Shown here in pieces: positions 15,017-21,896 of a stretch of 37,780 nucleotides of DNA. The notes beneath the pieces are model-generated. The model made no database searches. It saw only the letters and a list, made by a program, of their open reading frames with translations, and was not told where the DNA came from. A program made the translations under genes and the position numbers. The DNA is from Alphaproteobacteria bacterium (GTDB lineage: Bacteria; Pseudomonadota; Alphaproteobacteria; Bin95), in NCBI GenBank assembly GCA_022826185.1, contig JAJDVH010000063.1:1-37780 (forward strand). Direction: 5' to 3'. The stretch's first letter is position 1. Each line of letters begins with the position of its first letter.

Positions 15017-15886
15017 CTATGGCAGCCGGGCCAGCCGGATGTCGAACTCGGCGGCGCAGAAGGGGGACTCCATGCCGAGTTCGCGCGCCCGCGCGGCGTC
15101 GTCCTGCTCCCTGAATTCGACCAGCAGCGAGTCCTTGACCCCGAACACGGCGTCCGAGTCGATATAGGGGTCGTCGTGGGCGAAGATGTGCGTCACGAGC
15201 CGCCGGTAGCCGGGTTTGGTCACGATGAAGTGGATATGCGCCGGCCGCCATGCGTGGCGGCCCATGCGGTTGAGGATATCTCCCACCGGGCCGTCGGTAG
15301 GCACCGGATAGGACACCGGCTTGACCGTGCGAAAGGCGTAGCGCCCCTCCGGGTCCGTGACGAAGCGTCCGCGAAGGTTCATCGCGGGCTGCAGGTCCGG
15401 CTGCTGGACGTCGTAGTAGCCGTCGGCGTTGGTCTGCCAGACGTCCAGGCTCGCGCCGGCCAGGGGCTCGCCGTCACTATCCGTGACGCGGCCCGAGACA
15501 TGGCAGGGCATTCCCTTGCCGTCCCGGCAGATGTTGCCGCCGGGTTCGAGCTGCGGCGCGCCCTCCACATGGAAGGGGCCGAGCACCGTTGCCTCCGTGC
15601 ATCCGTCCTGGGCCCGGTTGTTGAGGGTCTCCATCAGCATGGAAACGCCCAGCACATCGGAAGCCAGCACCCACTCCTGGCGCCGGTCGTCGCACATCTG
15701 CCCGGTGGCGGTCAGGAATTCGATGGCCCTGGACCATTCCTCGACCGTGGGCTCGACTTCCTTCACGAAGGCGTGCAGGTGCCGGATGGCGGCCTCCATG
15801 ACCTCCCGGAAACGGGGATCCTCGCAGGAGGCCAGCCGCTCGACGACGATGTCCGCAGAGTCGGCCTCGGTGAACAATCGGTTCAT
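15017..15886 (-). CDS. Intradiol ring-cleavage dioxygenase (hydroxyquinol or catechol 1,2-dioxygenase)
   Basis: A 289-residue non-haem Fe(III) dioxygenase that cleaves the aromatic ring between adjacent hydroxyls. The helical N-terminal dimerisation domain covers about 1-100. The catalytic beta-sandwich carries TEATVLGPFHVEGAP, the Tyr ligands near 157/158 (NADGYYDVQ) and Tyr193 (VSYPVPTDGPVG), and the His ligands 217 and 219 (RPAHIHF). The length and N-terminal domain fit hydroxyquinol 1,2-dioxygenase as well as catechol 1,2-dioxygenase, and I lean to the former. No maleylacetate reductase or muconate cycloisomerase is adjacent. The ATG at 15886 has a GGGAG site upstream; longer readings run into the HEPN gene. 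The gene to its 5' side is the AT-rich insert. Confidence 0.85.
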   Translation of the reverse strand: MNRLFTEADSADIVVERLASCEDPRFREVMEAAIRHLHAFVKEVEPTVEEWSRAIEFLTATGQMCDDRRQEWVLASDVLGVSMLMETLNNRAQDGCTEATVLGPFHVEGAPQLEPGGNICRDGKGMPCHVSGRVTDSDGEPLAGASLDVWQTNADGYYDVQQPDLQPAMNLRGRFVTDPEGRYAFRTVKPVSYPVPTDGPVGDILNRMGRHAWRPAHIHFIVTKPGYRRLVTHIFAHDDPYIDSDAVFGVKDSLLVEFREQDDAARARELGMESPFCAAEFDIRLARLP

Positions 15887-15984
15887 GTCGGACTCCCGCG
15901 TTGCGCCGCCCGGGCCCCGGTTAGGCCTTGAGGTATCGCTCGGACCGCCGGCGGCGGATGGAACCACTGTCTTTGGATTTAGGC

Positions 15985-16863
15985 CTAGAAGCCATGTCTC
16001 TCCATCCACTCGATAACTTCGGGAAGCGTCGCAAAATACTGATTTTGCATATGATATCCCCCAATACGCCAAGGCATTCCGGATGAATGTCTCCTGCGAT
16101 GTCTTCGTACATATACCGTCATCGTTCCGTCGCCCTTTTGAACCGTAAGTTCAGCTTCGGCGCTACTCCCGAATTCAGCGCCCCGCGGCTGAAAATGATC
16201 CACAATTGTTCGCAATTCGTGCAAAACACCACTATGGATGAAGCGGTCCCATTGTTTCAATCCTTGCGGGCGAAGGTTCGATGGCGTGGTGGCCATCCCG
16301 GGCGTTCGGCCTGGATTGATACTCGCCGTCGGTTTGATCGCCCCCGCTACGGATGCAGGAGCCTCATTACTTTCCGACTTGGTGGAGGGCTGTTCCTCGG
16401 CAATTGCTTCTTCCGGAACCGTAACCTTCGGAACCATTGCCGCTAGAGCCGCTAGCTTGGCTCTTTCGACGGTCGCCCGAGAGCCTTCCTCGGCGTCTAG
16501 AAGGTCGAGTAAACGGACAAGAGTATCGGCGTCACGATATTGGTCGTTAGCGGATGTCTCTTCAATGGATTGATGCGCCCACCTGTTTCGCATCGTCTGA
16601 AGCTCTTTGACCCAGTTTCTTCCTTCTCGCGGCAGCTTGAGATTGTCCTGCAGATCAAACCAGTTCTGGTCAAAAACCCTGAGAAGAGCGGCTAAATCGA
16701 GTTGCCTCAATCTGCTGTAGCCTTGCTCTTGAACTTGCCGCTGCTGTGGGAATGTGAGTTTGTCCAAAACATGTTTCTCCCACCAATCATCGGACATGGT
16801 AGGCAGGTGCTTCGAGAGGAAACGCTTGAGTTCAACAGTTGTGATGCGGTATAGATCGTTCAT
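15985..16863 (-). CDS. Candidate Swt1-type HEPN-domain protein, horizontally acquired
   Basis: The 292-residue product has an N-terminal helical domain (about 1-125) ending in RNRWAH (92-97), which fits the R-N-x3-H active-site motif of HEPN ribonucleases. The tryptophan-rich start (SDDWWEKHVLDKL, NWFDLQDNLKL) resembles Swt1-type HEPN domains found in bacterial defence proteins; that family assignment is from memory. A Ser/Pro/Ala-rich linker (about 150-195) follows, then an unrecognised C-terminal domain (about 200-292) with Arg/His-rich VRRHRRRH and a final helix VIEWMERHGF. Two sampled lines of this gene are about 48-52% G+C against about 67% in a neighbouring line, so it was probably acquired by transfer. 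No MNT antitoxin or restriction gene is adjacent. A TTATAT box (16926-16921) lies upstream. Confidence 0.75.
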   Translation of the reverse strand: MNDLYRITTVELKRFLSKHLPTMSDDWWEKHVLDKLTFPQQRQVQEQGYSRLRQLDLAALLRVFDQNWFDLQDNLKLPREGRNWVKELQTMRNRWAHQSIEETSANDQYRDADTLVRLLDLLDAEEGSRATVERAKLAALAAMVPKVTVPEEAIAEEQPSTKSESNEAPASVAGAIKPTASINPGRTPGMATTPSNLRPQGLKQWDRFIHSGVLHELRTIVDHFQPRGAEFGSSAEAELTVQKGDGTMTVYVRRHRRRHSSGMPWRIGGYHMQNQYFATLPEVIEWMERHGF

Positions 16864-16944
16864 CAGTCATCCTCAGTTGCAACCGCCTACCGTTTCTCGA
16901 CTTGTTTCAGACGTTGCGCCATATAACGATCAGTTCTCGCGATT

Positions 16945-18150
16945 CTACATGCGCTGCGCTGCCGGCTGGAGATAACCATCTCGCGTCTGGGGCAGTTTCT
17001 TGCCGAGGATGGCGCCGGCGACGACATTGCGGAGCACCTCCGCCGTGCCGCCGCCTATGGTGAACATGCGCACGTCGCGCGCCATGCGCTCCAGCGGGCG
17101 GTTCCGGGAATATCCCCGCGCGCCGAAGAGCTGCAGGGCGTCGTTGACCACCTGGATCGCGCTTTCCGAGGTCATCACCTTCGCCTGTGCGGCCAGCAGC
17201 ATGTCGGGAAAGCCGCCTTCGCCGCTTCGCGCTGCGCCATAAACCAGCGCCCGGCTGGCGGCGAGCTTGATCGACATGTCCGCGAGTTTCCATTGCAGGC
17301 CCTGGAACTCGTTGATCGGCCGGCCGAACTGCTCTCGCTCCTCCGACCAGTCGAGTGCCAGCCGGTAGGCGCCTTCGGCGATGCCGAGCGCCACGGTAGC
17401 CGCGCCGACGCGCTGGCTGTTATAGGCGGTCATCAGGTCCGCGAAGCCCTTTTTCAGCCCTCGCGGCGGCATGAGCATCATGGAGGGAGGCACCTCCATC
17501 TCCTCGAAGGCGATCTCCGCCTCCGGGATGCCGCGCAGCCCCATGGTCGGCTCGCGCTTCACGATGCGCAGCCCTTCGGTCTCGTCACGAATGGCGAGGA
17601 AGCCGCCGATACCCTCCTCCGCGCCGTCCTCGTCGAAGACGCGGGCGAAAATCAGGTGGAGCCGCGAGACGCCCCCGCCGGTAATCCAGTGCTTGCCGCC
17701 GTTCAGCACATAGCGGTTGCCGCGCCGGTCGGCCCTGGTGGTCATCTCGCCGGCGGAAGACCCGGCCTCCGGCTCCGTGATGCAGATCGCCGGCTTGTCG
17801 CCCGCCAGCACCATGTCGGCGGCCATGCGCTTCTGTTCTTCCGTGCCGTAAGCCATGACGGCGCTGATGGCGCCCATATTGGTTTCGACGACGATGCGGC
17901 CGGTGACCGAGCAGGCTTTCGACATCTCCTCGATGACCAGCACGGCATCGAGCCAGGACCGCCCCTGGCCGCCATAGGCTTCGGGAATCGTCATGCCGAC
18001 GAAGCCGCCTTCGACCAGCCGGTCCACATGGTCCCAGGGATAGGACTCGGTGCGGTCCACTTCCGCGGCGCGCTCCTGCACCGGCCCTTCGGCCAGTTCC
18101 TGCGCCGCCGATTGCAAGGCGCGCTGCCGGTCCGTCAGTTCGAATGTCAT
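16945..18150 (-). CDS. Acyl-CoA-dehydrogenase-fold flavoprotein, candidate 3-sulfinopropanoyl-CoA desulfinase
   Basis: A 401-residue member of the acyl-CoA dehydrogenase (ACAD) superfamily, with CITEPEAGSSAGEM and WITGGG flavin-binding segments and REQFGRPINEFQ. Both usual positions of the catalytic Glu are changed: the helix-G position is Gln246 (YNSQRV) and the C-terminal position reads IGGGT instead of YEGT. Arg85 (SVTGRIVVET) is also present. Arg84 and Gln246 are the substrate-binding and Glu-replacing residues described for the desulfinase AcdDPN7 of Advenella mimigardefordensis, which releases sulfite from 3-sulfinopropanoyl-CoA without net redox change. The divergent CoA-transferase could supply its thioester substrate. 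An ordinary dehydrogenase with another base remains possible. The start ATG is 42 bases from the divergent ORF. Confidence 0.85.
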   Translation of the reverse strand: MTFELTDRQRALQSAAQELAEGPVQERAAEVDRTESYPWDHVDRLVEGGFVGMTIPEAYGGQGRSWLDAVLVIEEMSKACSVTGRIVVETNMGAISAVMAYGTEEQKRMAADMVLAGDKPAICITEPEAGSSAGEMTTRADRRGNRYVLNGGKHWITGGGVSRLHLIFARVFDEDGAEEGIGGFLAIRDETEGLRIVKREPTMGLRGIPEAEIAFEEMEVPPSMMLMPPRGLKKGFADLMTAYNSQRVGAATVALGIAEGAYRLALDWSEEREQFGRPINEFQGLQWKLADMSIKLAASRALVYGAARSGEGGFPDMLLAAQAKVMTSESAIQVVNDALQLFGARGYSRNRPLERMARDVRMFTIGGGTAEVLRNVVAGAILGKKLPQTRDGYLQPAAQRM

Positions 18151-18192
18151 GGGCTTGCGTCCCCGCCGCAGGTCCGTCCAGACTAGCCCATC

Positions 18193-18450
18193 ATGGACGA
18201 GGGGTCAGCAGAGCTGCCGCCGGAAGACTGGCATCCGGTGCGCATCCTTCCGAAACGCAGCATATGGCGTCCCCGGAGCGCGCCGCCCGTCCGGCGAGAC
18301 CCGCAGCCGATGATCGCGTGGTGCGAGAAGAGGGTGCGACATCCATGGAAGGCCGTGCTGGAGCCCGATCTGACGCAGGTGTTCTGGTTCGAGCACAATG
18401 ACGATGCGCAGCGTTTCGCGCTCCGTTTTTTCCCGTTCAAATGCAGCTGA
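18193..18450 (+). CDS. Small conserved-looking hypothetical protein
   Basis: An 85-residue protein rich in Trp, Arg and Pro, with an aromatic C-terminal half (VFWFEHNDDAQRFALRFFPFK) that looks like a folded alpha/beta unit. No family is recognised. It begins 42 bases from the divergent acyl-CoA-dehydrogenase-like gene and ends 3 bases before the CoA-transferase ATG, so it is likely the first gene of that operon. The tight spacing and non-random composition favour a real gene, but function is unknown. Confidence 0.6.
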   Translation: MDEGSAELPPEDWHPVRILPKRSIWRPRSAPPVRRDPQPMIAWCEKRVRHPWKAVLEPDLTQVFWFEHNDDAQRFALRFFPFKCS

Positions 18451-18453
18451 CGG

Positions 18454-19686
18454 ATGGAAGTCTGTCCCCTGGACCGGCTCGACTTCGCTCGGGTCATTCC
18501 TCCCGGCGCGCTCGTCACCTGGTCCGAGGGCGCGGGAGAACCGACGGCGCTGACGACCCGCCTGATCGCGCAACAGGACCGCCTTGAGGCTGAGCTCTTC
18601 ATCGGCGTCACCCTGTCCGACACGCTGCGGGACCTCGATCCCTCCCGCTTCGCCGTCTCCAGCTACTGCACACTGTTTCGTTATTTCGACCTGTTCGAGC
18701 GCGGAGGCGTCGATATCCGTCCTTCGCATTATTCCCGCATGGCGGACCTGCGTCCCGATGTCCTGCTCATCCAGGTGACGCCGCCGGACGGGGCCGGCCG
18801 GCGGAGCCTCGGCACCGTCGTCGGCCACAATCCCGCCTACATGGCCGCCGGGGCGAAGGTGGTGGCTCAGGAAAATCCGAACCTGCCCTGGACCGGGGGC
18901 GATGCGGTTATCGGCGAAGACTGCATCGACATCCTGGTGCCGGAAGCCGCCCCTCTGGAGCAGCTCGTTCCGCGCCGCCCCGGCCCGGTCGAGCACGCCA
19001 TCGGCGCACATGTGGCGCGGCTGGTGCCGGATCGCGCAACGCTGGAATTCGGCATCGGCTCGATCCCGGCCGCGGTCCAGCAGGCGCTTGCCGGCAAGCG
19101 CGACCTTGCGATCCACACGGGCCTGCTGGACGAGGCGGCGGTGGACTTCATCGAAAGCGGCGCCGTCACCAACCGCTACCGCGAAACACACCCGGGCCTC
19201 GTCTCGGCGGGTTTCCTGTTCGGCACGCCCCGGCTCTACCGCTACGCCGACCGCAATCCCCTGTTCGGCATGCGCGGGTCCGACCATATCCACGGCGCGC
19301 GAGTGCTCGCGGCGCTGGACCGTTTCTTCGCCGTCAACTCCGCCATAGAGGTCGATCTGACCGGGCAGGTGAATGCCGAGGCCCTGAACGGTCGTTATAT
19401 CGGCGCCATAGGCGGGCAGGGGGATTTCCAGCGCGCGGCCCTGCACAGCCCCGGCGGGCGCGGCATCGTCGCCCTGCCGTCCACCGCCGGGCGGCATTCG
19501 CGCATCGTCGCCCGGCTGTCGGGGCCGGTGACGACGGCGCGCGCGGACGCCGACGCCGTCGTGACCGAGCACGGCATCGCGGAACTGGCCGGCCGCACCC
19601 TGCAGGAGCGCGCCCGCGCGATGATCGCGATCGCCGACCCGGCGCACCGGCGGCAATTGGAAGGCGCCCTCGACGGGCTTGCCTGA
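18454..19686 (+). CDS. Acetyl-CoA hydrolase/transferase family CoA-transferase
   Basis: A 410-residue class I CoA-transferase of the acetyl-CoA hydrolase / 4-hydroxybutyrate CoA-transferase type. The catalytic Glu that forms the enzyme-CoA thioester is Glu299 in NSAIEVDLTGQVNAE. GIGSIP (200-205) and the GGQGDF loop (about 326) help form the CoA site. Such enzymes move CoA from acetyl-CoA or another donor to an organic acid. Here it lies between a divergent candidate desulfinase and a downstream dehydratase and thioesterase, so it probably activates the acid used by that pathway. The specific acceptor is unknown. It starts 3 bases after the preceding small gene. Confidence 0.92.
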   Translation: MEVCPLDRLDFARVIPPGALVTWSEGAGEPTALTTRLIAQQDRLEAELFIGVTLSDTLRDLDPSRFAVSSYCTLFRYFDLFERGGVDIRPSHYSRMADLRPDVLLIQVTPPDGAGRRSLGTVVGHNPAYMAAGAKVVAQENPNLPWTGGDAVIGEDCIDILVPEAAPLEQLVPRRPGPVEHAIGAHVARLVPDRATLEFGIGSIPAAVQQALAGKRDLAIHTGLLDEAAVDFIESGAVTNRYRETHPGLVSAGFLFGTPRLYRYADRNPLFGMRGSDHIHGARVLAALDRFFAVNSAIEVDLTGQVNAEALNGRYIGAIGGQGDFQRAALHSPGGRGIVALPSTAGRHSRIVARLSGPVTTARADADAVVTEHGIAELAGRTLQERARAMIAIADPAHRRQLEGALDGLA

Positions 19687-19733
19687 CGGGTTCTATAAAG
19701 CCCCGGCTTCACGAAACCCCAAGGGATTCGCCC

Positions 19734-20855
19734 ATGGCGCACAGCCGGATTACGGAAGCGGACGTCGCCGCGCTTCGCGCCCGCATCGGCGAGCCCGTGC
19801 GCCGCGTCACGCCGCCGTTCTATACGGAGGTCAACGCCGATGCGGCGAGCCGCTTCGCCTGGGCGATCGGGGACGACAACCCGCTCTACCACGATGCAGG
19901 CTATGCGGCGGCCACGCGCTGGGGCCGGCAGTTGGCGCCGCCTTCCATCCTTTACAGCCTGGAGAACACGGTGTCCGGCGCGGTGGAGGGCCTGCCGGGC
20001 GTCCATGCGATGTTCGCCGGCACCGATTTCCGCTGGAAGAAGCCGATCGAGGTCGGGATGAAGTGCCGCGCGGAATCCCGCCTCCACGATATCGTCGAAC
20101 ACCGGACCCGCTTTGCAGGCGCCGCCATCCAGCAGATCTACCGCATCCGCTTCTTCGACCAGCACGACCGCGAAGTCGCGGAGGCGGACTCGTGGTGTTT
20201 CCGCACCGAACGCGATACGGCGCGCACGGAAGGCTCCAAATACGAGCCCCGGCTGAAGGAGCCGCACCGCTACAGCGATGACGAGATCGCCGCCTTCCAG
20301 GAGCAATATCTTTCCGAGAGCCCGCGCGGGGCCGAAACGCGCTATTTCGAGGATGTGAAGGTGGGCGACCCGGTCGGGCCGATCCTGAAGGGGCCCTATA
20401 CGGTCACCGCGGCGGTCGCCTTCATGCAGGCTTGGGGCAACTACGCGGTCCGGAACCACCGGCAGGCCTGGCAGTATTACAACCGGCACCCGAAGCTGGC
20501 CGCGCGCAACCGCAACAACGTGCCGGAGCCTCCCGTGCGCGTGCATTGGGACCGCGAATTCGCACAGGAGGTCGGCGTGCCGGGAGCCTATGATTTCGGC
20601 CCGGAGCGGATCGCATGGCTCGGCCACCTGGTGACCGACTGGATGGGCGATGACGGGTTCCTGAAACGCCTCAATGTCCAGGTTCGGGGCCATAATGTCG
20701 TGGGGGACGCCACCTGGTGCCGGGGCGAGGTGGTCGAGACGGGAATCGTGGACGGAGAAGGCCGGGTCGAGTGCGCGGTGCGTTGCATCAACCAGCACGA
20801 GCGAACCTCCGCGCTCGGCACGGCGACCGTCGTCCTGCCGCGAAAACCAGCCTGA
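19734..20855 (+). CDS. FAS1-like dehydratase / MaoC-family double-hotdog protein
   Basis: A 373-residue protein made of two hotdog domains. The N-terminal half (about 1-165) carries the FAS1-like dehydratase pattern, including AWAIGDDNPLYHD with the Asp/His of hydratase-2 enzymes. The C-terminal half (about 185-370) is MaoC-like, with a GPYTVTAAVAFMQAWGNY region and GAYDFGPERIAWLGHLVTDWMG. Family members hydrate enoyl-CoA or dehydrate 3-hydroxyacyl-CoA thioesters. It lies between a CoA-transferase (47 bases upstream) and a thioesterase (22 bases downstream), which fits a CoA-thioester pathway. The substrate is not evident, and the second domain may be non-catalytic. Confidence 0.85.
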   Translation: MAHSRITEADVAALRARIGEPVRRVTPPFYTEVNADAASRFAWAIGDDNPLYHDAGYAAATRWGRQLAPPSILYSLENTVSGAVEGLPGVHAMFAGTDFRWKKPIEVGMKCRAESRLHDIVEHRTRFAGAAIQQIYRIRFFDQHDREVAEADSWCFRTERDTARTEGSKYEPRLKEPHRYSDDEIAAFQEQYLSESPRGAETRYFEDVKVGDPVGPILKGPYTVTAAVAFMQAWGNYAVRNHRQAWQYYNRHPKLAARNRNNVPEPPVRVHWDREFAQEVGVPGAYDFGPERIAWLGHLVTDWMGDDGFLKRLNVQVRGHNVVGDATWCRGEVVETGIVDGEGRVECAVRCINQHERTSALGTATVVLPRKPA

Positions 20856-20877
20856 GAAACCGATATGGAAGCGAGAC

Positions 20878-21363
20878 ATGTCTGTCCTGTTCGATGAACA
20901 TCGCGAAGTCGTCCAGCCCGAATGGATCGACTATAACGGCCATATGAATGTCGCCTTTTATTTCCTCGCCTTCGACCATGCCACGGACGCATTTTACGAT
21001 GCGGTCGGTTGCGGCGAGCACTACAAGGCGAACGGAAACTATTCGACCTTCACGCTCGAGGGCCACATTACCTACGATCAGGAAGTGCTGGAAGGCGACC
21101 CGTTGCGGTTCACGACGCAATTGCTCGATTTCGACGAGAAACGCCTTCACTATTTCCATGTGATGTACCATGCCGAACAAGGCTATGCGGCGGCGACCAA
21201 CGAGTTGATTGCCATGCATGTCGACATGGACCAGCGCAGATCCGCGCCGTTTCCGCCTGAAATACTGGAAAAACTGGCGGAAGTAAGGGAGCGGCACAGC
21301 ACCTTGCCGCGCCCCGACAAAGCCGGCCGCGTCATCGGCATCCGGCGAAAATCCGGCGCTTGA
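20878..21363 (+). CDS. Hotdog acyl-CoA thioesterase
   Basis: A 161-residue thioesterase-family protein with the single-hotdog fold of the 4-hydroxybenzoyl-CoA thioesterase/YbgC group. The key segment WIDYNGHMNVAFYF (17-30) contains the likely catalytic Asp18, and TFTLEGHITYDQEV continues the sheet. Related proteins hydrolyse short polar acyl-CoAs, including betainyl-CoA in carnitine catabolism; no carnitine genes are here. It follows the MaoC-like gene by 22 bases and could release the free acid or clear dead-end thioesters. The ATG at 20878 is preceded by GAAGCGAGAC; an upstream ATG at 20865 is out of frame. Confidence 0.88.
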   Translation: MSVLFDEHREVVQPEWIDYNGHMNVAFYFLAFDHATDAFYDAVGCGEHYKANGNYSTFTLEGHITYDQEVLEGDPLRFTTQLLDFDEKRLHYFHVMYHAEQGYAAATNELIAMHVDMDQRRSAPFPPEILEKLAEVRERHSTLPRPDKAGRVIGIRRKSGA

Positions 21364-21397
21364 TTGCGGCGCCGGCAAAGAGGATGATGGCTGGTCC

Positions 21398-21886
21398 ATG
21401 CTGGTGCGGACCGTAATCCTCTTCCTTGTCGGTTTCGCCGGTCCCGCTGCGGCGTTCTGCACCGACGCGGCCGCGCCCGGCGTCGAATGGAACCGCTGCT
21501 TGTTCGACGAGCGCAACATGCCGGAAGCCACTCTGGCCGGTGCGAAAATCCGTTCGTCGTCGTTCAAGCGGGCAAATCTCGAAAAGGCGGATTTCACCGG
21601 CGCCGTCGGGTCGCGCGCCAAGTTCATCTCGGCCGGACTTCGCGATGCGCGGTTCGAAGGAGCGAGGCTGAACGATGCGGACTTCACCAAGGCGGACCTG
21701 AGGGGCGTGGTCTTCAGGAAGGCGGACTTGCGCCGGGCCCGGTTCTTCCGGGCCAGGCTGGAGGGCGCGGACTTCACCGGCGCACGCCTCCAGCAGGCCG
21801 ATTTCTTCGACGCCGATCTTTCCGGGGCCGTGTGGACCGACGGCAAGCATGTCTGCGCGCCGGGGTCCGTCGGCCAGTGCAGATAG
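21398..21886 (+). CDS. Exported pentapeptide-repeat protein
   Basis: A 162-residue protein with a signal peptide (about 1-19: VILFLVGFAGPAAAF) followed by some 15 tandem A(D/N)LXX-type repeats (for example ANLEKADFTGA, ADLRGVVFRKADLRRA) from about residue 45 to 140. These fold as a right-handed quadrilateral beta-helix. Flanking Cys pairs (Cys21/Cys34 and Cys154/Cys161) suggest disulfides in the periplasm. Function is not predictable; cytosolic members such as MfpA mimic DNA, which an exported protein would not. The ClC gene begins 10 bases downstream. Confidence 0.85.
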   Translation: MLVRTVILFLVGFAGPAAAFCTDAAAPGVEWNRCLFDERNMPEATLAGAKIRSSSFKRANLEKADFTGAVGSRAKFISAGLRDARFEGARLNDADFTKADLRGVVFRKADLRRARFFRARLEGADFTGARLQQADFFDADLSGAVWTDGKHVCAPGSVGQCR

Positions 21887-21896
21887 GTCATCCAGG

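Noticed and set aside
18205-19656. Long minus-strand ORF opposite the CoA-transferase
   Set aside because: Antisense shadow; the sense frame has all CoA-transferase motifs.
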